Shown piece after piece: positions 11,975 through 22,758 of a stretch of DNA of 64,000 nt (its first letter is position 1; the number at the start of each line of letters is the position of its first letter). Source of the DNA: Cephalotus follicularis (Eukaryota > Streptophyta > Magnoliopsida > Oxalidales > Cephalotaceae); contig BDDD01002905.1 of the NCBI GenBank assembly GCA_001972305.1, positions 1-64,000 of the forward strand, given 5' to 3'. The position numbers and the translations under genes are program-made. The notes under the pieces are model-generated. The model worked only from the letters and a program-made list of their open reading frames with translations, was not told the DNA's origin and did not search any database.

Positions 11975-13682
11975 CTACAAAAACGTCAAAATATTTTGAC
12001 CTTGGTACCCATTGTTTGTTGGGTCCTTTAATGTTACATTTTTGACTAATTGTTCCCTTGGGAACCCAAACTTGTCTAAATGTAATAGGATTATGATTAG
12101 GAGATGGTCTAGTGTGTGAATGTGAGTGAGAAATCCTTTTAAAGCATTTATTCCTAACATGTCCTATCTTATTGCAATATGTACAATGAGGTCTAGTTTT
12201 AGTATTCTTCAACTTAGCCTTAACCTCTAGAGGAGCATAGCCTATACCAGTTTTGTCTAAGTACGATCTTTGACTAGCTAGCATCTCCTCTAATTTCTTG
12301 CTACATAATGTGAATTTACTAAATGATTTTTCTAAGTTCACATTCTTTTCTTTTAGTGATTCTACTTCCTTTTCTAAAGCAATGTCATTACACGAAGTAG
12401 GTTTAGCTATGTCATTTTTCAAAAGACTAAGTTCACTTTTTAATTTCTCATTTTCAATTACTAGCAAGTCCTTCTCATTTTCAATACTAACTATACTTTT
12501 CTTAAGTGATGAACATTGAGAGCATTTCTTTTTGAATTCTACTAGTAATTCATCAAAAGCAAATTGTAATTCACCAAAGGTACAAGAATCGTCAACCTCA
12601 TTGTCGCTATCCTCGGTGTCGCTCAATGCCATGAAGCAAAGGTTGGCCACTTGTTCGGTGACTTCATCATCGGAGGAATCATCATCACTAAGGTGCCATG
12701 CTTTGAGGGCTTTCTTCTTGAAGAGCTTCTTCTTCTTTAATTGTGGACAATCTACTTTGATGTGTCCCAGTTTGTTGCATTCAAAGCATGTGGGAGGATC
12801 CATTTTGCTTCCCTCTCCTTTGTTGAAGTTCTTCTTTTGAAACCTTCTCGCTTTATTCATCTTTGCGAATTTGGTGAATCGTTTCACAAAGAGAACGTAG
12901 TCCTCTTCTTCTAGCTCCTCATTACTCAAAATTTCTTCTTTATGAGTGCTTTTGAGAGCTATGTCCTTCCTTCTTTCCTCTTGCGGCTTTTTCTCCACAA
13001 GGTTGGCAGATTTCTTGTTCAATTTTACCTCATGAGTCATGAGGGAGCCAAGTAGTTCTTCAATCTCCATGGTCTTTAGATCCTTTGACTCTTCAATTTC
13101 CGTGACCTTGGGTTCCCACTCATCATTGAGACACCCTAGCGATTTCCTCACAAGTTCATCATTTCCAAAAACCTTTCCAAGACCACGTAAACCATTAGTA
13201 ATATCAAGCAACTGGTTATATAAATTCTTGATGGATTCATTCGGTTGCATTTTAAACAATTCATAATCTCTATTTAACAATGCAAGTTTGGCATTCTTGA
13301 CTTGGTCGGTACCCTCATGGGTAAGGATGAGCAATTTCCACACTTCATGTGCGGAAGTACATCTCCTAACGAGATTGTACTCGGTCTTATCTAAGGATAC
13401 AAGCAATATATTAAGAGCCTTGTTATCTATGGTCAATTTCTTAAAATCTTCATCATCCCATTCGTCTTCCGATTTGGCGACGAGTTCATTTTTATCATTT
13501 AATTTCATAGGGATGTGAGGGCCATTTTTCACACTAAGCCAATTCTTAAAGTCTCTAGACTTAAGGTATATTTCCATACGACTTTTCCAATAGGGAAAAT
13601 CGTTACCACTAAAGAACGGTACCTTAAATTCGGAGACATCCTCATGGTTTCTAGTTTCGTTGTTCATCCTAGTTGAGGCCAT
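11919..13682 (-). CDS. gag: Element E Gag, 587 residues
   Basis: The ATG at 13682 (MASTRMNN) lies about 45 bp inside the primer site and opens an uninterrupted frame, long for copia gag but normal for Sireviruses. Residues about 20-250 form the retroelement gag (UBN2-like) region with PYWKSRMEIYLKS and a W-LL/T-HEG block. A CCHC zinc knuckle, CFECNKLGHIKVDC, sits near residue 300. A likely coiled coil spans about 390-480. A second knuckle, CTYCNKIGHVRNKC, lies near 500. An acidic stretch (SDDDSSDDE) separates them. The frame overlaps the protease frame (from 11974) by about 55 bp in a different register. This could be mutation or an element-specific shift; only comparison with relatives can tell. 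Gag would assemble the virus-like particle in the cytoplasm. Confidence 0.88.
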   Translation of the reverse strand: MASTRMNNETRNHEDVSEFKVPFFSGNDFPYWKSRMEIYLKSRDFKNWLSVKNGPHIPMKLNDKNELVAKSEDEWDDEDFKKLTIDNKALNILLVSLDKTEYNLVRRCTSAHEVWKLLILTHEGTDQVKNAKLALLNRDYELFKMQPNESIKNLYNQLLDITNGLRGLGKVFGNDELVRKSLGCLNDEWEPKVTEIEESKDLKTMEIEELLGSLMTHEVKLNKKSANLVEKKPQEERRKDIALKSTHKEEILSNEELEEEDYVLFVKRFTKFAKMNKARRFQKKNFNKGEGSKMDPPTCFECNKLGHIKVDCPQLKKKKLFKKKALKAWHLSDDDSSDDEVTEQVANLCFMALSDTEDSDNEVDDSCTFGELQFAFDELLVEFKKKCSQCSSLKKSIVSIENEKDLLVIENEKLKSELSLLKNDIAKPTSCNDIALEKEVESLKEKNVNLEKSFSKFTLCSKKLEEMLASQRSYLDKTGIGYAPLEVKAKLKNTKTRPHCTYCNKIGHVRNKCFKRISHSHSHTRPSPNHNPITFRQVWVPKGTISQKCNIKGPNKQWVPRSKYFDVFVGGRMLAGKPQRGTTVVRG

Positions 13683-13726
13683 GATCTTTAACTCAAGATG
13701 TTAATCTTAAAAATATGAGCACACAA

Positions 13727-13738
13727 TCTCTGATACCA
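13727..13738 (-). promoter_or_regulatory. Element E primer binding site (initiator-Met tRNA)
   Basis: On the minus strand it reads TGGTATCAGAGA, two bases from the 5' LTR end. It matches the usual plant initiator-methionine tRNA complement, TGGTATCAGAGC, at 11 of 12 bases. Confidence 0.85.
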
Positions 13739-13740
13739 AT

Positions 13741-14930
13741 TGTAGGAAGTCTAGAGGGGGGGTGAGTAGACTTATAAAAATTTATTAGCAATATTTCTAG
13801 AAACAATTTAAACACTATCACACAATTGCGGAAATATAAAGAGTGTAGGGTTGAGAGAGATTGCAAACAGATGTATAGTGGTTCGGCAATCCACCTAAAT
13901 CCACTCCCCAAGGCTTCCCCTTGAGTATTTCACTATGTATGCCCCAATCCGGGCTTGAAACTCCAACCGAGCTTCAACTACCTTCTCTTCAACCAAGCGA
14001 CTACAAGTTTGCTCCAACCGAGCAATACAAGAGACAACCTCTCTTGTTTATGTGTGAAATAAAGTGTTTAAAGATTACAAATTCACAATGAATTTGTTTA
14101 CAATTTCGCTCAATTTGGACAAAGCTTCTAGTGTATAGGAAATGTAAAAATGAGAGCTTTGTAATGTATGGGATTGCTTCGAAATGATCTCTTTTCATGT
14201 TCGGGAAGCTTAGATGTTAGCTTGATGTGCCTTGAATGAATTTTCAACTTGAATGCTTGATCACTTGTGCAAGAGCTCAACTTTGGCTTATATACTTGTG
14301 CTTCCAACAGATCTATTTTTTAAAGTTCTGGTACAATCCAGTAGGCTGGATTTCTTGGGCAGTCAGCTGGATTTGATGGTGCGTATTTCAAATATAGCCA
14401 TTGGTGATGGACAATCGGCTGGCTGAGCTAAAATTGGACTTACAGAAGCTACTGCCTGATATTGAACATTTGGTGATAGTCGGTTGGATTCCTTAGCAGT
14501 CGACTGGTTGCCCCTGGCAGTCGACTGGTGCCCTGCTTCAGTCTGCTGGATGAGGTGTTAAAATGATACAGAAGCTACTGCCTGAAATGTGCACCCTTGG
14601 CAGTCCACTGTCTTGGCCTGGAAGTCGACTGCTCCCCTGTGGCAGTCGGCTGGCCTGTTGTGATCTGCAGTTCCTGGAGTTGCTTTGAAGAACCAGTTGG
14701 CTACTCAACCCTTGGCAGTCGACTACTCAACCTTGGCAGTCGGCTAGATTGCTTGACAGTCGGCTGGATTGCCCTCTACCTACAGAATTAGCCTTGGCAC
14801 AACTTTGGACACAAAATCAAGTGAGTATATTAAGTTGTAGCTCAGAGAATTATGCATACAAGTAATATATGTTTGTTAATCATCGAAATACCATATGTTA
14901 ATGCAATTAACGGTGTGGCAAAGGCCAACA
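13741..14930 (-). repeat. Element E 5' LTR (right copy)
   Basis: It begins TGTAGGAAGTCTAGAGG and ends GGCCAACA as written. It is 83 bp shorter than the other LTR; two of the missing segments are bounded by palindrome copies. Confidence 0.92.
14339..14772 (-). repeat. CAGTCGACTG palindrome array (E 5' LTR)
   Basis: It corresponds to 5741-6254 with fewer copies. The array lies about 160-590 bp from the LTR start in the transcription direction, so upstream of or around the expected promoter. Confidence 0.85.
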
Positions 14931-15318
14931 GTTTCTTCTGCCTTGTTTTGTTTTCGGTTTTGGTGTTCTTATTGTCCTTTGGTTTAATCCCTGCCTACAT
15001 GTTTTGTCTATGTGTTACCAAGTCTGTCAACAAGTATTAGGCACCATGAACATGTTATAAACGGGTTTTAATATCTGTAAAGTGATAAGGAATGGAAATT
15101 GGACCTGAATATATGCATATGCTTAGAGAATTTTTTTTCTTTCCATTGAAGCTAAGCCACTTTAGAATTGGTTCCATGTCGATTATGTGTTTATGTGTCA
15201 CCTAAATATCGTATATGGTCGTATATTGGTGTCCATATGTCTCCAGTTTAATGTTGTACTTATTTGAACCATTTTCTGTATTGAATTGTCTAGTTTCCTG
15301 CTGTTCTGTCGTCCAGAA

Positions 15319-15547
15319 CAGTCGGCTGTTCCTGTGGAAAGTCAGCTAGATTGGATTAACAGTCGACTGCTTTGTGTTGTGTAGTCGACTGCCATATGAA
15401 TAAGTTGACTGTCTTGGGTTGAGTAGTCGACTGGATCTATGAACCAGTCGACTGCCTGCATTCTGTTTTGAGTAGTTGGTTGGCCCTTGTGATTAGTCGA
15501 CTGCCAAGATTCCCCAGTCGGCTGGTGCTCTGTAACAGTCGACTGTT
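15319..15547 (+). repeat. CAGTCGACTG palindrome array (D LTR)
   Basis: About nine copies include TAGTCGACTGC, AGTTGACTGTC, TAGTCGACTGG and CAGTCGACTGC. Several consecutive starts from about 15360 to 15450 are 21-22 bp apart. Outside the word, the spacer is variable. Confidence 0.85.
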
Positions 15548-16984
15548 TTCCCCAGAAATGTATTGTTTTCAACTGTTTTGATCCGTTTGTTCTCCGAATC
15601 GATCCGAGTCTTTTCCAGTCACAGTAATGAGTCTGTTTAATGTTCCTGATGTGTCTTAGATTCTTATATGTATGATTTTTGGGTGTTTTTAGATTATTGT
15701 GCTTCAAGTGGAGTTTGTTTGAATCATCTATCCGTAAGTGCTTTGTGAACGCATAAGGTACGGATACTTCGTTCCTTGATACACTCTTATGATTTTATCA
15801 AATAAAATCAGTTTTGCTTTATGCCATGTTTCTTCGTTTATGAAATTGATAATGTTTTTGACATGTTTCAAAAATGAAGTTGGTTTGACATTGTTTAAAT
15901 GATTCTGACTTTATGCATATGATATGAAATGATACGATATGTTACGATCACATGTTTATAACGAAGTATAAATGAGTTGATGATTTGGGTTATGAAATGT
16001 ATGATATGATACCGTTGTGAGCGGTTTTCCGATATGATTTGTGAAAGCATATTTTATGTGATTTTAAATTGATTTTGATAAATCAATGTTTTCGCAATGA
16101 TTGAATACTGAGTATTGTACCCACCTATGGGGCGTACCATAGGCACGTCGTAGGCCTGGCACGGGAACGTGACACTTTCGTAGTGGTGTGATTAGTCTAC
16201 GGCGTCTCTGAGTGTTATGAATAAATCCCATGAGGTGGATTTATGGATCCGCTATGTATGATAGAGGCGTATGAATCGATTCTAGTTTATGTTATGTGAT
16301 CGGAGGTGTGATCAGATATGTGATATGTGAGAATTGACTGTGTAGTGCTGTACACTTCAATTCTAGTGGGCATGTGGAATTAGGGCCTCCCTTGCCAAAT
16401 TTATGTTATGTGATATGTATGTGGCTCAGTATGACCTATGATTCATAAATGATTTTATGAAATGCTTCGTAAATGTTTCGAAAGTTATATTGATTTTATG
16501 GAAGTTTAAATTTGATTTATGATTATTATTTGTTTTAAATGCTTAAGATTTCTATTATGAATTTTATTGAAATCTTACTGCTTTTAAATTTATCGTTTAC
16601 TGTTTTATTTCCCTTATCCGTACAGAGGTTTGCTCAGCCGCATTTTTATTTCCATGCGGCAGGTTATCGGGAGCAGTGGGGGAATGTGTGAACGAGAGAT
16701 GACCACCCTATGTGTTTGGATCCCTAGGAGTGTGATCCCTATGTTATGTCTAGTGGTCATAAACTATAATATTTATGCTTTTTATGTTTTAAATTTGGAA
16801 CATGGATATGATTAAGTCTTTCCGAAAATGATTCATTGTTAAGTTTTTAATGTTTCAGTTATGATAAGACCGCCACGTTTTGGCTGGTATGTTATGTTTA
16901 TGCTCAAATAAGTCATGCTATGTTATGATAGGTTCTGTTTTACGTCCTGTGACGACTCCCTCCATCCGGGGGTGTTACATACAC

Positions 16985-17210
16985 GGTGGATTATAATACT
17001 GTGGTTACCACCGTGGAAAGTGCCATCTAAGAGCTTACTCAGTGGTAAGTGCCATCTGAGCACATGCACGGTGGTAAGTGCCACTCATGTGCATACGTGG
17101 TGGTAAGTGCCACCAAATGTATCCTCAAATGATTAGGAGTCATTGTGTACACGACGGTAGGAACCATCAAGTGTGTTCACAGTGGTAAGTGTCACTGGAG
17201 GGGATCAAGT
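16985..17210. repeat. Hairpin-forming GTGGTAAGTGCCAYC repeats (A LTR)
   Basis: Four to five units of GTGGTAAGTGCCA(C/T) are spaced about 30 bp. The best copy, GGTGGTAAGTGCCACC, can fold into a 5-bp stem with a 6-base loop. The preceding GGTTACCACCGTGG also pairs. They belong to LTR A. Confidence 0.7.
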
Positions 17211-17942
17211 CAAGTAATACAGCCAAAGGCTGGCGACGATGTAATCAGGGAGAGTCGACAGTAAATCGGTCATCTCGCATCCTGTCTAGGGTCATGAGGT
17301 GGCTCTAATATGAAAAATCAAATCAAATAACACAAGTCAAGTACATGTTCATATTATAAGTCAATAAGCAGCAAAGATCTATCAAGGGGAAAAGATAGAC
17401 ATAAAGTCTTCTTATGGCTGGCCCGATTAGAAGTCCCTAAGCGCCTATGGTTGAAGTTAATCAAATAACCAAAGTCAATAACAACCTATGACAATATCAT
17501 TAACAACTAAGCAACGGATATCTAATTGACGGGGTTAGCACAGGAACCTGACTAGGGAATCACTAGTGTGCCTATGGTCTCAATTAGTCACTCTATCCTC
17601 AATTCGACCATTCCACCATTCATCATGATGGGTCAGTTGATTATAATACTGTGGTTAGATCAACTGGACAAGAAATCTAGTGGTCAACGGATCAGTTATC
17701 CCATCATGTCAACTAATCATGGTACACAATCAATTGATTTGCATAAAGATCAACGTGACCTGCCTAACCAGAGAAAAAAAAAGTTAAAAAGGCTTGAGTG
17801 ATCTCAATAGTCGATCCGATCATGCAGTTGTTTTCAAAAGGATTGAAAATAGTTTAGTTGTATAAAACAGGGCCTTAACTGGTGATGCCTTCATACCAAG
17901 CAGTGACACATTGGGCTCTAAAATCAGTTCTGTAAAAGATAC

Positions 17943-18190
17943 TAAGTGGCGACACTTATAGGTCACCGCCTAGTGTCCACTCTTAGCATTGTCGACAGTG
18001 CTTTGCATTGAAACGAAGCTATGTTAAGCGACGATGATGGATATTAAGCATTAGTCCTTAATATCAAATTTTCAGTGCTGAACATCAAGGCGTTGACACT
18101 TTGATCATGTTCATCAGATTTCTAAGTATTAGCTATGCTAAGCGGCAATGCTCATGGGTAAAGTGTTGGCGCTTAGACAGCACCGTGACT
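17943..18190 (-). repeat. Degenerate AAGCGNCGACGCTT-like array (A LTR)
   Basis: Words include AAGTGGCGACACTTA, TTGTCGACAGTGC, TTAAGCGACGATG, AAGGCGTTGACACTTTG and CTAAGCGGCAATGC. They look like decayed copies of the GCGTCGACGC word of elements H and N. The array lies about 0.87-1.12 kb from the LTR start, where other LTRs in the window have their second array. Confidence 0.5.
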
Positions 18191-19396
18191 TTTTCAGGTG
18201 AGTTCTCAAGCTATTTGCCAGCCCAATTTTTATGAAATCATTTTCTGTGGATTTTAGTAGTTCATATAAGTTCATTAGGGTCCAATAAACATTTTTCTAT
18301 CCACTGAATCCATTGCTTAACCATGATTCCAATTCTAGGCCATCAAACATACAAAACCTAACACTAGCATTCTCAACCAAGCAATCACCACATCAATTAA
18401 TATTAATCAAATATACGGCCTATATAGTGCATAATCAGTTGCATTTTAGGTAGAGAAACTCTACCAAAATGCTTGAAGCTTGATAGTTTGTGAACATGAG
18501 GAATTGAAGGTTAGACTGAAGTTTAAATCCACCGGTTTGAACAAGCTTAAAGGAGGGTTGTGTAGAGTGATGTTCTTGCTACAAGAAGGACAACAATCTT
18601 CTTCTTAGGGGCTTAGTCAGATCGGTAGTAAAAGGGAGGAGACAAATTGTTCTTCTAGTCTTTTGTGTGAAGTCAATAGTGTTAGAGTATAAGTGTTATA
18701 GAATACGCACGTGTGTGTGTACTAGGTATATGTGTTAGGAGAAGTGTGTTGGGAACGGCTCAAACACGCAGCGGAAGAAAATGTGCAATCCGAACTTTAG
18801 GATTTAGGGCCGATTAATTTTAAATTTCATCCAATTGATTAATCCCCAAGCAATGGGATACCTTAGCTAAGTTCAAATTGTCCCATTGAGTACCAAGGAA
18901 CCCTAATTGAACAACCAATCAAACAGAAGCCAAAACCAAGCATAGGTCGAAACAGGTCGAAATGCTAGGGTTGCTGTACACCCTAGAAATGGACTCCCAC
19001 AAAGGCTCACAAGGAAACACACCAACCCGAGACAAAAGTCCAATCAACCCAAACCCATATCATCTGTATCCCTAATGGATGACAAGAAAAACCACCAAAG
19101 AAAACCCATGGAGGTTTAGCTAGGGTACACACACCCTAGCACATACCCACTGCCATGGCGCCACAACAACAACAAGAGAAGAGATTCTAACCAATGGTGA
19201 AGACTCCTTCCTTCAAGTCAAGCTCCCTCTACTCTTGAGATCCAAAAACTCCAAACTCCTTCACAAGCCACGAAAGGGAGGATCACAGGATACAAGCCAA
19301 GGGTTTATCCTACACTAAATCACTCTAGGGGTAGATAAGATGCAACATACAAGTTATCTCCACCTATAATGACCTTTGATATGATGACCCAGGTCC

Positions 19397-22001
19397 ATTT
19401 TGGTATTGGACATTTTTGTTTTGGGGCCTTAAATTTTTTCCTTTGTAGTGTGTTGGGCCTTAAGTGGTTTGGTTGTTTGGATTTTCTTTTGCTTTGACTG
19501 ATTGGGGTGTGATGGTATTTTGGGGTTGTGTGCTAGTGTGGGCTTGCAGGTTTATGTAAGAGGATTCAGTGCCCCATCTTGTCAAGGACACTGCATTTGA
19601 CGCCAAGTCAGTATAGCAGGTAAGAAGCCGTTGTATCAGTTTCTTGTGGCAGAAGTGGTAGTTGAGAGAAAGTGTGGGTTATTTGTGCTTTCTTCTTCCC
19701 CAAGAAGTATTCTTTACGAAGGGGAGTTTTGCTGTGAAGATCTTTGACCTTGGGTTTGACGAGGTGAGTTCTTCTTTCTTCGTCTTCTTCCTTCTATTAG
19801 TTTTGCAAGGTGCGTGCTGAACCTCCCATTCGTGGTTGAGTCAGAGATGAAGGTGATGATCATGGAGTGATCCGCAGTGGTGTTCTGAGCAACGTGGATG
19901 GTCAGGATGACTATCCAAGGAGTCGATCATGCATTGTAGGCTTCATGCATGTTTTTCTCTTTTTTAGCTGCAGACCGTGCTAAGTCTGTGTTCTTTGTTC
20001 CTGTAGCCGAGGAGCCGGCTGTGGATCCAGAGCTATAGGAAGCGGTGCAGTGGTTTGCGGTTAAGTGGTGAGTGGGACATTCCTTTCTTTCTTGAAACAT
20101 TGAGAGTCCTTATTTTCTTTTGTCCTTGATTTCCATGGTGTCTTTCTTCTGGGAATTGTTCTTCCTTATTATCTTGACATATTTCGTTGATATTGATTTT
20201 CGAGCTATGGTATGCTTGAGGTTCTTGGGTTGATATGTGTTTTCCCCGCCTTATCAAATCTATGTCATGATTTGTTGATACCATGTGTTGTTGACTCTGG
20301 ATACTGGGTACTGGAAACTATGATAACCGAGCACGACTTGGTGAGGGCGAGTAAGCATGGATTCCCCTCTCATAACTGCAGTGTCATTGTCTATGGTACG
20401 CTGTAAGTATGACTTCCCCGGGTTCCTCAACCTGGATCTGCACATTCTCATTGTCTATGATGGGGTATGAGTGCAGCCGAGGATCCACTCCTCTTCCCAA
20501 TAGGCCTTGTAGGATGCTCTACTATGAGATTTCTGATATGTGATGGGTCGTGTGGTGACTCACCGACCTCCTAGTCGACGATCTTATACGCGATTGCCGA
20601 CGAAGGTAGTGACTTAGCGGCGATTCACTGGCCCCTCAGTCGATGTTCATGATCTACTTGTCTCTCAGGAGTTGGGTTCGACACTGATCCATCGGTACCT
20701 TTGATGGAAGACCAAGACAGGTGGCTCTCTGTACCGGTATATGATAGGTGGTGCACTTCCTGTAAGCCTATGATCTTCATCTCCAGTTGGTGGACTGTGT
20801 GAGATTATCTCCATGAAATCGGTATGGCTGAGGTGGTTTGGATAAGGTGACGGGTACCAGTGTTCCTCAGATCTATTTGATCCTTGGAGTATGAGATCAT
20901 TTTGTTGGGTCCTCAAGATATTGGTTTGGACACTTGTTTTATTTATCTCTCTTGCTACTGTTTCTCAGCATTATTGAATTTATATATTTTTTGCTTACTT
21001 ATGCTCGAAGTAGTCTATTTGATTCTTGTTGAGTATGCTCGGGTGATGAGCCGCAGTTGAATTGTTGGCCCAGTTGGGGCATAGACTTTTTCTTATTGTC
21101 CAGCACTCGTCGGACGCTCAAGTAATGCTTCTTTCCCCTATCACTAGTCTTTTGGACTAACCCCCTCCCAGGTTGTTTTGCAGTTGTGGAAGCAGGTGAA
21201 GTTCTTCCTTTCGTTTGACCACTTTAAGGACATTTTGCGAGGTAGACTACGGAGTAGGCACCTTCACTGGCCATCTCGGCTAGTTCTTCCTTCATGCATT
21301 GGGACATTTTGGGTTTAGATTGTATTTTGTATCTCTCATGAACACTCTATATAAATCTTCTAATGGATATTTGTGTATGTTCATTTTGATGATTTATGGA
21401 ATGATATTATTCTTCTTCTCGGGTTTTGTATCTTGATGATGTTTTGAAGCTCTAGGTTGTGTTGACCTTAGTGCCGAGCTCCCGAGATGAGATATTTATG
21501 GATGAGGGGTGAAGCCGAGATAGTGATCGGGCATTGGATCAACCTTAGATTAGACCTTGGTGCATGGCAGGCTTCCTCGGTGGAAGGCCAGACCACGTTG
21601 GTCATTGTCCGAGCATGTTTCTAGTCCTAGGGATGTAGCAGTCAAACCACTAGGATAGTTGACAGTCCTCGGATATGGGGAGTGCTTGGAACCTGGTTGT
21701 AGCACGAGTCCGCGGACTTTGGTGTGTCCTCAGTCGTTTTGGTGTCCTCGGGAATTCTGCAATCTTATACTTCCGCGGATGTGTAGTTCGTGTCGAAGCC
21801 CGAGCACTCGAGGGTTTGTTTTGCTGAGGTGAGGGATGTAGTCATTCGTTCCTTGGGCTTTAGCCCACCCTTGGTATCTTAAGTGATCTCATGCGGAGCA
21901 CATGTGGGGTTCCTCGGGCTTAAGTGAAATGGGGAGTTTAGATTCCTCGACCATTCTTCTAAGTCCCCTTCCATTTTCTTTATGTTTCGCATTGTATTAC
22001 A
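19397..22001 (+). mobile_element. Insert L: LTR-like insertion within J, boundaries tentative
   Basis: The base composition and words change here, and a possible duplication GGTCC flanks it (19392-19396 and 22002-22006). It ends GTATTACA, a plausible LTR end, but begins ATTTTGG rather than TG, so the left boundary is uncertain. It contains CGGACGCTCAAGT near 21112 and CTCGG/CCGAG words, like the fragment at 1-770. No coding sequence was seen over 2.6 kb, so a solo LTR is the simplest reading. Confidence 0.45.
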
Positions 22002-22205
22002 GGTCCGTGCCCTGACTTCCTAGTCGGGGCTTTGCGTAATAGACCCCCCTGGAGTGTTAGCTTGGTGTTTTGGTTGGGTATTTTCATGGTTTGAAGGGTG
22101 CCTTCTCCGGCAGGGATCCTCTCCCTGGTGGAACGAGAACGGGTCTTGTTAGCTTTTTTAGGGGTGAAATGAGGGATGAAAATGGTTTCAAATTTGAACC
22201 AGGCG

Positions 22206-22758
22206 ATATTGGCATCAACGCCTAGTCGGTGGGCATCAACGCGTACGTTAGCAGCAAGAAGAGAATGCACGGCAGGGAAGAGAGAGGAAGAAAGAGAAAG
22301 AGACAAGCCTCTTGTGTATTGAACATGCTTCTCTCAAGCTAGTTATAGTGTTGACTTTCTCTCTCCTACTTTTTCAAAAAAGTCAAATCAAGTTCTCTCA
22401 AATTTGTTGACAAGCCATGTGTCAGCCGTCATGGCGTCAACTCCATGCGTCTCATATTATCTAGGCATCAACGCCAACGATAAGATGAATCAGGGGCGTA
22501 GTCTCATTTGTCTTCATGTCGACGCAAAAAAAATTATAGCGTCACCGCGTAAGCTACTGGTTTATAAAACGCCAACGCATGCTCTCCATAGAGTTAACGT
22601 CCAGCGACCTATTCTAGTTATGGCATTGATGCATGCTCTTCATGGCATCGACATTTAAGCTATTTGTGTTATCAGCATCAACGCATGATCTCCATGGCGT
22701 CAACACCCCGCAACTCAACTAGACATGGCGTCGACACGCACCCATGGCGTCGACTCCC
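22206..22758 (-). repeat. GGCGTC(A/G)ACGCC-type array (J LTR)
   Basis: About a dozen words are present, such as GGCATCAACGCC, GGCGTCAACTCC, GGCATCGACATT, GGCGTCAACACC, GGCGTCGACACG and GGCGTCGACTCC, several preceded by AT. The core is TCGAC or its deaminated form TCAAC. Copies are irregularly spaced, mostly 20-40 bp. Confidence 0.7.

Larger units (their letters stand above)
5145..14930 (-). mobile_element. Element E: complete Sirevirus-like Ty1/copia retrotransposon
   Basis: The element has LTRs of 1273 bp (5145-6417) and 1190 bp (13741-14930), starts TGTAGGAAG, ends CCAACA, and is flanked by perfect GTTTC duplications (5140-5144 and 14931-14935). On the minus strand the order is 5' LTR, initiator-Met primer site, gag with two CCHC knuckles and a coiled coil, PR-IN-RT-RNase H, an extra ORF, a purine-rich zone and 3' LTR. 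Long gag, the extra 3' ORF, multiple polypurine tracts and palindrome arrays in the LTRs together point to the Sirevirus (SIRE/Maximus) group. About 11 differences in 230 aligned LTR bases, counted by eye, suggest a moderately old insertion. Confidence 0.92.
4394..16979 (+). mobile_element. Insertion D: solo LTR of a gypsy-type element, interrupted by E
   Basis: It begins TGTAATACCC at 4394 and ends GGGTGTTACA at 16979, flanked by the perfect duplication TACAC (4389-4393 and 16980-16984). Without element E its length is about 2.8 kb with no coding sequence. The TGTAAYRCCC start and GGGTGTTACA end are shared with the gypsy LTRs B, F, H, M and N in this window. It holds one CAGTCGACTG array at 15319-15547, about 1.13-1.36 kb from its start. 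The orientation is inferred from these ends. Confidence 0.8.

Noticed and set aside
21980..22306. 108-codon ORF on the minus strand
   Set aside because: It runs across the end of L and a palindrome-rich part of J, has no recognisable domain and is most likely chance.
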